DNA of 64,000 nucleotides, taken from Fulvimarina uroteuthidis. Lineage in GTDB: Bacteria; Pseudomonadota; Alphaproteobacteria; Rhizobiales; Rhizobiaceae. A program made the translations under genes and the position numbers. The stretch is taken from assembly GCF_034321785.1 (NCBI RefSeq), contig NZ_JAXLPB010000004.1, positions 124,001 through 188,000 of the forward strand. Direction: 5' to 3'. Below, piece by piece: positions 45,182 to 55,516 of the stretch (position 1 is the first letter of the stretch; each line of letters opens with the position of its first letter). The notes under the pieces were generated by a model that was given only the letters and a program-made list of their open reading frames with translations, was not told where the DNA came from and made no database searches.

Positions 45182-46395
45182 TTCGCGCGATCGTTCGATG
45201 GGCCGCCGCCCTTGCCGTCTTCGTGCTTTCGGCGGCGGCCGCCCTCGTTCCGGCGACGGCGGCGCCCTCGGTGCCGGAGGGCGATACCCGCCTCGTCGTC
45301 GAGATCGAGGCGGGAAGCCAGACCCCTTATGTCGGCGAGATGATCCTGGTGACGATCACCGGCTATTACGACGTGACGATCGCGCTGGAAAAGTTCGAGA
45401 CGATCGATCTGCCCAACTTCACCTGGGTCCAGCTCGACCGCGACATCTGGTCGAGGGACCGGGTGGGCGGGCGCGAGTTCAAGACCGTGGAGCGCAAGCT
45501 CGCCCTTTATCCGCAGAAGACCGGCCTCCAGACGATCGGTCCGTTCAGGCACGACCTGACCCTGATGGAGGGCAAGGCCGAGCGCTTCAAGCACACGGTG
45601 GTGTCCAACGCCGTCGAGGTCGAGGTCCTGCAGAAGCCGGAAACCAATGGCGGCTGGTGGTTTCCGGCAAGGGACGTGATCCTGTCGGACACATGGGACA
45701 TGGATCCGGCCCACATGGCGAACGGCGCGACCGCGACGCGAACCGTCAAGATCACCGCCTACGGACAACCGGACGAGATGCTGCCCAACCCGCCCTACAT
45801 GTTCGCCACATCCCTGGTCTCGTTCATCGCGCCGGAAAAACGCTCCACCGAGATCACGCGCGACGGGCCGATCGGAACCGTGGAATGGACGTGGCGCATC
45901 CGCCCGTCCGACGCCGAGCCGGGAGAGATCCGCGCCTTCCGCATTCCCTGGTTCGACACGCGCAGCCGGCAGATGCGCGAGATCGTCATCGCTTCCCAGC
46001 GCGTCGCATTCGCAGCCATCGCAGAGCCCGAGGAGAGAGAGGACAACGCAGCGAAACTGTCCGGTCTGGCGCTGCCCCTGCTTTTGGGTCTCATCGTGCC
46101 GGTGGTCGCCGTCCTGCCCGGACGCCGGCTTCTGCCGGCCTCGCACATCGCGGCGCGGATCGGCCGCCGGTTTCCGGACCGGAACGAACTGGCGCTGCGA
46201 TGGGCGCTCTGGCGCGGGGATGCTCCGGCCTACCGGATGCACGCGGCGCGTCTGATCGGACGTTCGGGCCGGGGCGACGAGGGGCTGCTCGCCGATCTCG
46301 ACCGCAGCCTTTTCGGACACGCGGCCGGGCGCACGCCGCCGGATCTTCGCCGCGTGCACCGCGGTCTCGTCCGTTCGGGCGCCTTGCGGCGCTGA
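45175..46395 (+). CDS. BatD-like periplasmic/membrane protein
   Basis: This 406-residue protein has a signal-like N-terminus, a long beta-rich periplasmic region (about 30-300, with YVGEMILVTITGYYDVTIAL), and a C-terminal membrane span (about 315-335) followed by a basic cytoplasmic tail. The layout and operon position match BatD. It overlaps the TPR gene by 7 nt and ends operon 1. Confidence 0.8.
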   Translation: MVVRAIVRWAAALAVFVLSAAAALVPATAAPSVPEGDTRLVVEIEAGSQTPYVGEMILVTITGYYDVTIALEKFETIDLPNFTWVQLDRDIWSRDRVGGREFKTVERKLALYPQKTGLQTIGPFRHDLTLMEGKAERFKHTVVSNAVEVEVLQKPETNGGWWFPARDVILSDTWDMDPAHMANGATATRTVKITAYGQPDEMLPNPPYMFATSLVSFIAPEKRSTEITRDGPIGTVEWTWRIRPSDAEPGEIRAFRIPWFDTRSRQMREIVIASQRVAFAAIAEPEEREDNAAKLSGLALPLLLGLIVPVVAVLPGRRLLPASHIAARIGRRFPDRNELALRWALWRGDAPAYRMHAARLIGRSGRGDEGLLADLDRSLFGHAAGRTPPDLRRVHRGLVRSGALRR

Positions 46396-46530
46396 GGGCC
46401 AGGCCCGAGCGGCGACCCTGCGCGATTGGCACGGATCGGCACGGCGCATCGAACCTGCCGCCGACACCAAGACAGCCGGAAAGCGGTTCGCTCCCCGGCT
46501 GCCGGATGCAATGACGATAAGGCAGAAAGC

Positions 46531-47760
46531 TTATCGCTTCAGATTGATCAGGAGATCGAGCATTTCTGAGCCGGTCTGGAACACCTTCGAGTTCGCGCCG
46601 TAGGAGCGCTGCGCGACGATCATCGTCGACAGTTCGTCCGCCAGATCGACGTTCGATTCTTCGAGCGCGCCCGACAGGATGCCGCCGAATCCGGCAGCGC
46701 CCACGTCCCCGAACTTCACCGCACCCGATTCGCGCGTCGCGAAGAAGAGATTGCCCGTTTCCGTGGTCAGCTGGTCCGGGCTGCTGAAGCTTGCAAGCTT
46801 CAGGTTGGCGACGACCTTGTTCTGGCCTGAATCCATCCGGCCGGACACGACGCCGTCGGTCGAGATCGAGAAGTCTTCGAAGAAGCCGCTCGGGTTGCCG
46901 TTTGAAGTCACTTCAGATGAAAAGGCTGTGTCGTATTGTGTGATAGACCCGAACGTGTTGGTTACCTCGGTCCCGTCCGCCAAGGTCAATGTCACTGCTG
47001 GAATGGCAGCACCCGCGGGCAATGGCATACCATCGGCACCGAACATTACCGGAGCAGGGGCAGGATTGATGCGCGCTGGAGGAATGGCGCCATCCTTGTC
47101 TTCGAACGTGAAGGTCCACTCGCCGCTTTCAGCCGGTGTTGCCGTGATATCCCCGGCGCCGGTCTTCGTAGCAATTACCTTAATTTCTTCCGCTGCGCCG
47201 AGTTTGTTGTAGACGGTCGTCGACGTGACGAAGCTTTTGTTGGCAACGCTCGAACTCGGCAACTGCATATTGAGGGTTGTATTGGTTGTTGCGGTCGGGG
47301 CGATCACCTGGCCGACAGGCAACGTCACGGGCACGGTCTGGTTTGCGGCGTCTTTCGTCGACAGGCGCTGACCGGCGGCATTGACAAGATAGGTGGTCTG
47401 CGCGCCGTCGGCGCCCGTCACCGTCTTGGGAACGAACGACCCGGCGCGCGTATAGGCTTCGCGGCCATTCTCATCCTGCACGATGAAGAACCCGTTGCCG
47501 GTGATGGCGAGATCGGTCGCCGAACTCGTTGTCGATACCAAGCCCTGGCCGCTGATATTGTTGCGCGTCTGGCTCAGGACCGCGCCGGACGAGTAGCTGC
47601 TGCCGCCGCCGCTGTCGATGACGAGCGAGGAAAACTCCACCTGGGCGCGCTTGTAGCCGGTCGTCGAGGAATTCGCGATATTGTCGGAAACCGCCGACAG
47701 TCGGTTCGCCTGGGCATTCATGCCTGAAACGCTGGTGCGGAAAACGCCGTTGATGCTCAT
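46531..47760 (-). CDS. flgE: Flagellar hook protein FlgE, isolated locus
   Basis: This 409-residue hook subunit has the rod/hook N-terminal motif TSVSGMNAQANRLSAVSDNI followed by NSSTTGYKRA, the GNGFFIV segment, a variable middle (about 150-300) with lower GC, and the C-terminal EESNVDLADELSTMIVAQRS. Length fits rhizobial hooks. No other flagellar gene is nearby, so it lies outside the usual cluster. The start at 47760 (MSINGVFRTSVSG) is canonical. Confidence 0.92.
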   Translation of the reverse strand: MSINGVFRTSVSGMNAQANRLSAVSDNIANSSTTGYKRAQVEFSSLVIDSGGGSSYSSGAVLSQTRNNISGQGLVSTTSSATDLAITGNGFFIVQDENGREAYTRAGSFVPKTVTGADGAQTTYLVNAAGQRLSTKDAANQTVPVTLPVGQVIAPTATTNTTLNMQLPSSSVANKSFVTSTTVYNKLGAAEEIKVIATKTGAGDITATPAESGEWTFTFEDKDGAIPPARINPAPAPVMFGADGMPLPAGAAIPAVTLTLADGTEVTNTFGSITQYDTAFSSEVTSNGNPSGFFEDFSISTDGVVSGRMDSGQNKVVANLKLASFSSPDQLTTETGNLFFATRESGAVKFGDVGAAGFGGILSGALEESNVDLADELSTMIVAQRSYGANSKVFQTGSEMLDLLINLKR

Positions 47761-47974
47761 CGGGAAAGCCTGTGATGCCGTTGATCTGATCGGCCCCCAC
47801 GGTAGGCCGCGTCGCTGGTCCGAAGATGGAGTGACGCGATTTGCGGTTGCTTTCTTTCGCGAGCCCGCCTTTCCCCGACGGTTTGATCGAACTCGTCCGG
47901 CGTTCGCGACCGCATCGAACCCATGCGGCCGGCGATCGTTTCGCCGCGTCATTCCAGGACCGGCGCCGCCGCAC

Positions 47975-49231
47975 TCACCCCTTCTGCGAGCCGCGCGCGA
48001 GTTGGCCGGCCTTTTCCAAAAGCCTGTCCCGGCCCGCGACGAAGCCGCCTTCCGCCCATCCCCGCTTCAGCTGCGCGAGCGACCGGCCGAGTTCGGGGCC
48101 CGGCTGAAAGCCCACATTCATGAGGTCCTGCCCCGACAAGGGGAAATCGGGCGGGGCGAAGCGCTCCGCCAGATCGTGCTGGGCCGACAGGCGGCTCGCC
48201 GCGTCGAGATCCTGCTTGTCGCGGGCAAGCGCGAGGGCGATTTTCGTCCGGTCCGCAATGGCGGTCGCATCGCCGAAATAGAGCCTCGTGCGCAAGGCGC
48301 CGTCCGCTTCAGCCGGGTCCGGCGCCTCGGCATCGGCGTAGGCGAGCAGCCGGTCGCGGTCCTGGTTGGAGAGCTTCAGGCGGTTCGCGAGCTGGGCGAG
48401 GCGCGCGGCATCGGGCGGCACGATCGTCAGGAGGCGCAGCAGCGGGTCGGCGCTCCAGCCGAAGGCGCGCTCGGCTTCGATCAGCGGATGGATATTGTCG
48501 ATCCCCCAGCGCTCGCTCTCCGGCAGGACCGCCGACAGGACGCCCGATTGCCGCATCCACAAGAGCGCGCGGCCGGGATCGGGCGCGCCGAGGAGCTTCT
48601 TCAATTCCGACCAGACCCGTTCGGCCGACAGACGCGTCAGGCCCGCCTTCAGCCTGGCCGAGGCGCGGATGCCGTCGGCATCGGGCCGGCCCGTGCCGTA
48701 CCAGGCGAAGAAGCGGAAGAAGCGCAGGATGCGCAGGAAATCCTCCTTGATGCGCGCTTCCGGATCGCCGATGAACCGCAAGGTCCGGCTTTCGATGTCG
48801 GCAAGGCCGCCGACCCAGTCGACGATCTCGCCCTCGGCCGTCGCATAGAGCGCATTGACCGTGAAATCACGCCGCCTTGCGTCGGCCTCCCAGTCCCGGC
48901 CGAACCGCACCGCCGCGTGGCGCCCGTCGGTCGCCAGATCCTCGCGCAGCGTCGTCACCTCGAAGGGCCTCCGGTCGGCGACGACCGTGATCGTGCCGTG
49001 CGCGATGCCGGTGGGCACGGCCTTGAAACCGGCCGCCTCGACCCGGCGCACGGTCTCGTCCGGCAGACAGGTCGTCGCGATGTCGATGTCGGACACGGGC
49101 GCCCCGAGAAGCGCGTTGCGGATCGGCCCGCCGACGATCCGCGCCTCCTCGTCGCCGGCATTGAGGACGGCGAGAACGGACTGCAGCAACGGATCGCGCA
49201 GCCAGTCGGATGTTATCCGCCTCGTGGTCAT
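47975..49231 (-). CDS. cca: CCA tRNA nucleotidyltransferase / poly(A) polymerase family
   Basis: This 418-residue class II nucleotidyltransferase has GGPIRNALLGAPVSDIDIAT with catalytic Asp48 and Asp50, RRRDFTVNALY, and the flexible-loop segments DFLRILRFFRFFAWYG and LSAERVWSELKKLL. It adds or repairs CCA ends of tRNA. The start at 49231 overlaps the upstream NUDIX gene by ATGA, a pairing common in Rhizobiales. Confidence 0.93.
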   Translation of the reverse strand: MTTRRITSDWLRDPLLQSVLAVLNAGDEEARIVGGPIRNALLGAPVSDIDIATTCLPDETVRRVEAAGFKAVPTGIAHGTITVVADRRPFEVTTLREDLATDGRHAAVRFGRDWEADARRRDFTVNALYATAEGEIVDWVGGLADIESRTLRFIGDPEARIKEDFLRILRFFRFFAWYGTGRPDADGIRASARLKAGLTRLSAERVWSELKKLLGAPDPGRALLWMRQSGVLSAVLPESERWGIDNIHPLIEAERAFGWSADPLLRLLTIVPPDAARLAQLANRLKLSNQDRDRLLAYADAEAPDPAEADGALRTRLYFGDATAIADRTKIALALARDKQDLDAASRLSAQHDLAERFAPPDFPLSGQDLMNVGFQPGPELGRSLAQLKRGWAEGGFVAGRDRLLEKAGQLARGSQKG

Positions 49232-49872
49232 GCGTAATATCTTTCGTAGAATGTTCTCAGGATGCCGGCGGTCACGCCCCAGATGTAGCGCTCGCCATAG
49301 GGCATTTCGTAAAAGTGCCGCTCGACGCCGCCCAGGGTCTTGGCCGCCCGCACATGGTTCGCCGCATCCATCAGGAAGGACAGGGGCGTTTCGAAGATGT
49401 CGGCGACCTCGTCGGGATTCGGCGTCAGTTCGAAGCCCGGCCTGACGATGGCGACGACCGGCGTGATGCGAAACCCGGTGGTCGTCAGATAGCGCGGCAG
49501 CCGTCCCAGAACCTCCACATGGCGCGGTTCGAGCGCGATCTCCTCGTGCGCCTCGCGCAGCGCGGCGGCCTCCGCCGACGCATCCGAGGGATCGACCGAG
49601 CCGCCGGGAAAGGCGATCTGTCCCGAATGCTTGCGCAGGCGATCGGAGCGCCGGGTCAGGATGACGCTCGCCCCCTCGTCCCGGTCGACCACGGCGACGA
49701 GGACCGCAGCCTCCCGGGCATTCTCGCGCTCCATCAGCTGGACGATGTCGGGGTTGAGCAGATGGTCGCCGAACTCCTGGTCGGGTGCCGGATCGCCGTG
49801 CCGCTCGGCGAGCCGGCGGCGCAGATCGGCGGCCGTGAACGGCGTCTCGCCCCGGGGTTGCGTCCGGCTCAT
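49228..49872 (-). CDS. CoA pyrophosphatase, NUDIX family
   Basis: This 214-residue NUDIX hydrolase has the CoA-type preceding motif LTRRSDRLRKHSGQIAFPGG and a Nudix box with LREAHEEIAL. Family members split CoA and related nucleotides into phosphopantetheine plus 3',5'-ADP. It is the middle gene of DUF1285-nudix-cca, with no gap to DUF1285 and ATGA overlap to cca. Confidence 0.9.
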   Translation of the reverse strand: MSRTQPRGETPFTAADLRRRLAERHGDPAPDQEFGDHLLNPDIVQLMERENAREAAVLVAVVDRDEGASVILTRRSDRLRKHSGQIAFPGGSVDPSDASAEAAALREAHEEIALEPRHVEVLGRLPRYLTTTGFRITPVVAIVRPGFELTPNPDEVADIFETPLSFLMDAANHVRAAKTLGGVERHFYEMPYGERYIWGVTAGILRTFYERYYA

Positions 49873-50445
49873 CTAGGCGCGCTCGGCCTTCGGGCCGTAG
49901 AAACGCGCGCCGTCCGACGTCAGGAACGTGCCTGCATCGTCGTCCTCCAGCATGGCCGCAAGCTCCAGCGCGACGGCGCGGGTGACCTTTGCCGTCAGGC
50001 CGCGGCGAACGACGAGATAGGGACAGAACCCGGCTTCGACATCTTCGGAGAGGCGAACGGGGCGATCCGGCCCGGCGCGCACGACATCGCCGATATTGGT
50101 GCGGAAGGTCAGCACCTGGACGCCGTCCTCGTACGATCGCGCGACCTCGACGGCGATGAAATGCGCGTCCTCGACGGTGATGCGCAACTTTTCGGCGGGC
50201 GTCACGAGATAGGTCTCGCCATCCTCCTCGATCTTCAGAACCGAGGCGAAGAGACGCACCAGGGCCGGTCGGTCGATGGTGGTGCCGTTGTAGAACCAGC
50301 GGCCGTCGGCGGCGATCCGCATGTCGATCTCGCCGCAATGGGGCGGATTCCAGCGCTCGACCGGGGCGCCATCGGCGCCGGAGGCCTCGGCGCGGGCGGC
50401 GAGCGCGTTCAGTTCGGCGTGGTGGGGATCGTTTTGCTTCATCAT
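49873..50445 (-). CDS. DUF1285 family protein
   Basis: This 190-residue protein has the DUF1285 layout: ERWNPPHCGEIDMRIAADGR, WFYNGTTIDRPALVRLFAS, then YLVTPAEKLRITVEDAHFIA. The structure is known for the family but function is not. First gene of a minus-strand operon with the NUDIX hydrolase and cca. It diverges from the second MoxR operon. Confidence 0.88.
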   Translation of the reverse strand: MMKQNDPHHAELNALAARAEASGADGAPVERWNPPHCGEIDMRIAADGRWFYNGTTIDRPALVRLFASVLKIEEDGETYLVTPAEKLRITVEDAHFIAVEVARSYEDGVQVLTFRTNIGDVVRAGPDRPVRLSEDVEAGFCPYLVVRRGLTAKVTRAVALELAAMLEDDDAGTFLTSDGARFYGPKAERA

Positions 50446-50668
50446 CGTCAGGTCATATAGTCGCGATTGCCCCATGATGGGAGCCCAGGAGCGACGGGCA
50501 GGCGCCCGGCATGGCGCAAGAGGGTCACGAAAGTGTTGGCGGCCCGGCGCTTGCCTCAAAAGGGGCGAACGGCTTTCATAGAGTGCGAAGCGTGGACCCC
50601 GGCGATACACCATCTGGACGGATGGATGGTTCGGCTCCCGGCGACAAACGACGATCGAAGGACGTTTC

Positions 50669-51682
50669 ATGACCGCACACACCCCGACGGACGCAACGCT
50701 CTCCGAGAGCGAGATCGTCGAGCTGGCCGAACGGGCCCTTGCCGACATCGCCGAGGTGAAGAAGACCGTCGGAACGGTCATCTTCGGCCAGGAAAGCGTC
50801 GTCGAGCAGAGCCTGATCGCCATCCTGGCCGGCGGCCACGGGCTTCTCGTCGGCGTTCCGGGCCTTGCCAAGACCAAGCTGGTGGAAACGCTCGGCGGCG
50901 CCCTCGGCCTCGACGCGCGCCGCATTCAGTTCACGCCGGATCTGATGCCGTCCGACATCATCGGCACCGAGGTGATGGACCAGGACGAGAGCGGACGCCG
51001 CTCGTTTCGCTACGTGCGGGGCCCCGTCTTCGCCCAGCTCCTGATGGCCGACGAGATCAACCGCGCGAGCCCGCGCACCCAGTCCGCCCTGCTCCAGTCC
51101 ATGCAGGAATATCACGTGACCGTCGCCGGCGAGCGCCACGATCTGCCCCGTCCCTTCCATGTGCTCGCCACCCAGAACCCGCTGGAGCAGGAGGGCACCT
51201 ATCCGCTGCCGGAAGCCCAGCTCGACCGGTTCCTGATGCAGATCGACGTGTTCTATCCGGACATCGAGGCCGAACGCCGCATTCTTCTCGAGACGACCGC
51301 AGGGCCTTCGGGCGAGGCCGTGAAGTCGGTGATGACCGCCGAACGCCTGATCGAGATCCAGTCCCTCGTCCGCCGGATGCCGGTCGCCGAGAGCGTCGTC
51401 GAGGCGATCCTGCGGCTCGTCCGCTCCGCCCGCCCCGGCAATGGACACAAGGAAGCCGACAACCACATTTCGTGGGGCCCCGGCCCCCGTGCCTCCCAGT
51501 CGCTGATGACCTGCGTGCGCGCCCGGGCCCTCTACGAAGGCCGCCTCGCGCCTTCGATCGACGACGTCATGGCGCTCGCCGAGCCGATTCTTCAGCACCG
51601 CATGGCCCTCAACTTCGCCGCGCGCGCCGAAGGCATGAGCGTTCGCGACGTCATCGGCGCGCTGAAGCGCGACGCGGCATGA
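50669..51682 (+). CDS. MoxR-family AAA+ ATPase (operon 2)
   Basis: This 337-residue AAA+ ATPase has Walker A GVPGLAKT (62-69), Walker B LLMADEINRASPRTQSALLQ and sensor-1 VLATQNPLEQEGTYPLPEAQ. It is a separate subfamily from the first MoxR (different N-terminus and linkers) and is followed by DUF58 and two large membrane proteins instead of VWA/TPR genes. Confidence 0.95.
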   Translation: MTAHTPTDATLSESEIVELAERALADIAEVKKTVGTVIFGQESVVEQSLIAILAGGHGLLVGVPGLAKTKLVETLGGALGLDARRIQFTPDLMPSDIIGTEVMDQDESGRRSFRYVRGPVFAQLLMADEINRASPRTQSALLQSMQEYHVTVAGERHDLPRPFHVLATQNPLEQEGTYPLPEAQLDRFLMQIDVFYPDIEAERRILLETTAGPSGEAVKSVMTAERLIEIQSLVRRMPVAESVVEAILRLVRSARPGNGHKEADNHISWGPGPRASQSLMTCVRARALYEGRLAPSIDDVMALAEPILQHRMALNFAARAEGMSVRDVIGALKRDAA

Positions 51683-51716
51683 TCCTCTTTCCCAACGACA
51701 GGCGATAGCCGCGAAC

Positions 51717-52628
51717 ATGCCGATCGGAACCACCACGGATCTGACCTCCTCCACCGACGCGTTGGCGCGGGCGCGCCAGCGCGCCTCGCTGATGCCCGAC
51801 CTCATGGTCGAGGCGAGCCGCTTGGTCGCGACGGTGATCGCCGGCTGGCACGGGCGAAAGCGCCGCGGGGTCGGTGAGGATTTCTGGCAGTTCCGCCCCT
51901 TCGTCGACGGAGAACAGGTCTCGCGGATCGACTGGCGCCGCTCGGCGCGCGACGACCATGTCTATCTGCGCGACCGGGAATGGGAGGCCGCCCATACGGT
52001 GTGGCTCTGGGCCGACCCGTCGCCGTCCATGCGCTTCCGGTCGAACACGGCTCCGGTCTCGAAGGAATCGCGTGCGCTGGTGCTGATCCTCGCCCTGGCC
52101 GAGATCCTCTCGCGCTCGGGCGAACGCATCGGATATCCCGGCGTCATCGAACCGATCGCGGCGCGGAACGGCGCCGAGCGGATCGCCGCGGCCCTCGCGA
52201 CGCGCCGGCCCGACGAGGCGTTCCCCCCCGAAGACCGGTTCCGGCAATTCTCCGAGGTCGTCCTGATTTCCGACTTTCTCGACCCGATAGAGGATACGAT
52301 CGCCCGCGTCGATCGCATCGGCGGACGCGGCGTGCGCGGCCATCTGGTGATGATCAACGATCCGGCCGAAGACGTGTTTCCCTATACCGGCCGAACCGAG
52401 TTTCGCGATCCGGAGACCGGCGTGAAACTGACGGCCGGACGGGCCGAGACCCTGAAGGACGATTACCGGAACATCATGGCCGCGCGGCGCGAGACGCTGT
52501 CACGCCACTGCCGGCGGCTGGGCTGGAGCTTTATCGCCCACCGCACCGATCGGCTCGCCTCGGAGGTTCTCGTCGCGTTGCACGGGCAGCTTTCGGGCGT
52601 TCCGCAAGCTCCAGGGAGAAGCGCGTGA
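51717..52628 (+). CDS. DUF58 protein (operon 2)
   Basis: This 303-residue protein has the canonical DUF58 core GRKRRGVGEDFWQFRPF, DGEQVSRIDWRRSARDD and LWADPSPSM with its VWA-like MIDAS remnant. It lies 34 nt after MoxR. Its stop overlaps the GTG of the next gene (GTGA). Confidence 0.93.
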   Translation: MPIGTTTDLTSSTDALARARQRASLMPDLMVEASRLVATVIAGWHGRKRRGVGEDFWQFRPFVDGEQVSRIDWRRSARDDHVYLRDREWEAAHTVWLWADPSPSMRFRSNTAPVSKESRALVLILALAEILSRSGERIGYPGVIEPIAARNGAERIAAALATRRPDEAFPPEDRFRQFSEVVLISDFLDPIEDTIARVDRIGGRGVRGHLVMINDPAEDVFPYTGRTEFRDPETGVKLTAGRAETLKDDYRNIMAARRETLSRHCRRLGWSFIAHRTDRLASEVLVALHGQLSGVPQAPGRSA

Positions 52629-55516
52629 TTCCCGGCCTCAGCCTGTCCTTCGGCGCCCCCCTGGTGCTGGCCGGCCTTCTGGCGCTTCCGGTGATCTGGT
52701 GGCTCCTGAAGCTGACGCCACCGCGCCCGCAGACTGAGGCGTTCCCGCCGCTGCGCATTCTTCAGCGCGTGCTGAAATCGGAGGAGACCCCGTCGAAATC
52801 CCCCTGGTGGCTGACGCTGCTGCGGCTGATTCTCGCCGCCCTGGTGATCTTCGCGCTCGCCGCCCCTTCCCTCAATCCGCGCGAGACGCTGATCTCCGGC
52901 TCGGGTCCCGTCGCCGTGATGATCGACAATGGATGGGCGAGCGCGCGCGGTTGGGACGAGACGGTGGCGAGCGCGAACGCGCTGATTTCGCAAGCCGGCG
53001 ACACGAACCGTCCGGTCTCGCTCGTTCTGACGGCGGACGGCCCGGACAATGATGCACGGCCCGTGGAGGCGACGACGGCACTCGAGCGTCTCGGCGCGGC
53101 CGCACCGCGGCCGATTCCCGTCGATCGCGCAGCGGCTGCCGCCCGGCTTTCGAGTGCCCTCGAAGACGGCCAGCTCGGCTCCTTCGCCTTTCTTTCGGAC
53201 GGGCTCGATGCCGCGGCCAGCGATGCGGCAGCCGAGATCGCCGCACGCCTCGGCGCGGACGAAACCCTGATCTACAAGCCCTCGATCGAAGCCTTGACCG
53301 CGCTCACCGCCGCCGACAATTCGACGGATGCGCTCGTCGTCGATGCGATCCGCCCGTCGGGCCGGGCGACCGGCTACCAGGCCGATCTTCTCGCGGTCGA
53401 CAGCCAGGGCCGCGAAATCTCGCGCACGCAACTCGGCTTCGACGTCGGCGAGACGAGCGCGCAGGCCCGCTTCGAGATTCCCGTGGAACTGCGCAACGAC
53501 ATTGCGCGCCTGCAGGTCGACAACACCGCGAACGCGGCCGAAGTCAGGCTGGTGGACGATTCGTTCCGGCGGCGGCGGGTCGCATTGGTCTCGGGCGAGG
53601 CGGCCGATCTTGCGCAACCGCTCCTCTCGCCGCTTTACTATATCAGCCGGGCGCTCGAACCCTATGCCGACATCGTCCGCGCCCAGAGCGCCGATCTGTC
53701 GGTCGCGATCCCCGCTCTCCTGGAGCAGCGGCCCTCGGTCGTCGTCCTCGCCGATATCGGCGTGCTGCCCGAGGGCGCCCGCGAGGCGCTGGAAACATTC
53801 GTGGAGAATGGCGGCTATCTCCTGCGCTTCGCCGGACCCCGGCTTGCCGCGACCGCCGGCGACGATACGCTGGTTCCGGTCAATCTGCGCCAAGGCGAGC
53901 GCCAGCTCGGCGGCGCCATGTCCTGGTCGGAGCCGCAGAGCGTCGCGCCGATGGATGCGGGCAGTCCGTTTGCCGGCATCGCCGTTCCGGACGACGTGTC
54001 GGTCGCGCGGCAGGTTCTCGCCGAGCCTTCGGTGGAACTGGCCGACCGCACCTGGGCGAGCCTTTCGGACGGAACGCCGCTCGTCACCGCCGAGACGATT
54101 GGCGCCGGGACCATCGTCCTGTTCCATGTGACGGCGGAAGCGACCTGGTCGAATCTTCCGATCTCCGGGGCGTTCGTCGACATGCTGCGACGCATCGTAT
54201 CCCTGTCGCGCGCCGATGGCGGCGCCCCCGCCGAGGCGGCGACGGCAGCGGCAAGCCTTCCGCCCTACCGCGTGCTGTCGGCCGAGGGGCGCCTCGTCGC
54301 GCCGGGCCCCGACGTCGAGCCGATCGAGGCCGGGGCGGAGATCGTGGTCGACGCGGCCCATCCGCCCGGCCTTTACGGAACCGAGGACGGGTACCGGGCG
54401 CTGAACCTCTTTTCGACGGGCGCGACGCTCGCGCCACTGCCGGACCTCGAATGGGGCGGGAATTCCTCCGAAATGCAATATGAAAGCGGCGAAACCGTCG
54501 ATCTCGCGCCCTGGCTCCTTGCGGCGGCCTTGTTTCTCTTCGCGCTCGATGCGCTCGCCCTTCTCTGGCTGAACGGCGGTCTCGCCCGGCTGCGCGCCCG
54601 GTTCTCCGGGCGCGGCGAAACGGCGCTCCCGATGCTTGCGGCAGCGCTTGTCGGCGGCACGCTGATCGTCGCATCGATGACGACAGGCGCCCACGCGCAG
54701 GATGGACAGGACGCCCCGGCGAACGAAGAAGCCCAATCGGCAGCGCCGCCGCGCGACCTGGAAGACATGCAGCGCGCGATCGAGGCAACCCAGACGACCC
54801 GGCTCGCCTTCGTCGAGACCGGAGATGCGAGCGTCGACGATCTCTCGCAAGCTGGCCTGTCCGGCCTCTCGCAATTCATCGCCGCCAAGACGGCGCTCGA
54901 ACCCGGCAGCCCGATGGGCGTCGATATCGAGACCGACGAACTCGCCTTCTACCCCCTCATCTACTGGCCGATCGACCCGACGACGCCGATGCCGTCCGAC
55001 GCGGCGATCAGCCGTATCGACGCCTACATGAAGCAGGGCGGAACGGTCCTCTTCGACGTCGCGGACGAGGCGATGGCGGGTCTTTCGGGCGGCAACGCCT
55101 CGGCCGGGCAGATGCGCCTGCGCGAAATCGTCGGCGATCTGGACATTCCGCCGCTCGAGCCGGTCCCAACCGATCACGTCCTGACCAAGTCGTTCTACAT
55201 TCTCGACGATTTCGTCGGGCGCTATGCCGATTCGGAGCTTTGGGTGGAAAGTCTCGTCGAAGGCCCGGAGGGCGAGATGCGCCCGGCGCGCGGCGGTGAC
55301 GGCGTGTCGTCGATCATGATCACGTCGAACGATTTCGCCAGCGCCTGGGCGGTCGACGATGCCGGCCTCTTCCTCTACCCGACCGGCGCGTCCGACCCGA
55401 TGCAGCGCGAATATGCCTACAGGGCCGGCGTCAACATCGTCATGTACGTCCTCACCGGCAACTACAAGGCCGATCAGGTGCACGTCCCGGCGCTCCTGGA
55501 AAGGCTCGGTCAGTGA
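52625..55516 (+). CDS. DUF4159 membrane protein with BatA-like N-terminus
   Basis: This 963-residue protein starts at GTG 52625, overlapping the DUF58 stop. The N-terminal BatA-like module has two helices (about 13-28 and 60-76), followed by a VWA-like region without a clear MIDAS, further helices at about 623-640 and 657-675, then a C-terminal DUF4159 domain (about 700-960: TRLAFVETGDASVDDLSQAG, FYPLIYWPID). DUF4159 resembles a glutamine-amidotransferase-like fold lacking the catalytic Cys. Role unknown. Confidence 0.88.
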   Translation: MIPGLSLSFGAPLVLAGLLALPVIWWLLKLTPPRPQTEAFPPLRILQRVLKSEETPSKSPWWLTLLRLILAALVIFALAAPSLNPRETLISGSGPVAVMIDNGWASARGWDETVASANALISQAGDTNRPVSLVLTADGPDNDARPVEATTALERLGAAAPRPIPVDRAAAAARLSSALEDGQLGSFAFLSDGLDAAASDAAAEIAARLGADETLIYKPSIEALTALTAADNSTDALVVDAIRPSGRATGYQADLLAVDSQGREISRTQLGFDVGETSAQARFEIPVELRNDIARLQVDNTANAAEVRLVDDSFRRRRVALVSGEAADLAQPLLSPLYYISRALEPYADIVRAQSADLSVAIPALLEQRPSVVVLADIGVLPEGAREALETFVENGGYLLRFAGPRLAATAGDDTLVPVNLRQGERQLGGAMSWSEPQSVAPMDAGSPFAGIAVPDDVSVARQVLAEPSVELADRTWASLSDGTPLVTAETIGAGTIVLFHVTAEATWSNLPISGAFVDMLRRIVSLSRADGGAPAEAATAAASLPPYRVLSAEGRLVAPGPDVEPIEAGAEIVVDAAHPPGLYGTEDGYRALNLFSTGATLAPLPDLEWGGNSSEMQYESGETVDLAPWLLAAALFLFALDALALLWLNGGLARLRARFSGRGETALPMLAAALVGGTLIVASMTTGAHAQDGQDAPANEEAQSAAPPRDLEDMQRAIEATQTTRLAFVETGDASVDDLSQAGLSGLSQFIAAKTALEPGSPMGVDIETDELAFYPLIYWPIDPTTPMPSDAAISRIDAYMKQGGTVLFDVADEAMAGLSGGNASAGQMRLREIVGDLDIPPLEPVPTDHVLTKSFYILDDFVGRYADSELWVESLVEGPEGEMRPARGGDGVSSIMITSNDFASAWAVDDAGLFLYPTGASDPMQREYAYRAGVNIVMYVLTGNYKADQVHVPALLERLGQ

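Noticed and set aside
52463..55483. 1006-codon minus-strand open frame opposite the DUF4159 gene
   Set aside because: Antisense shadow; Arg/His/Gly-rich translation without domains.
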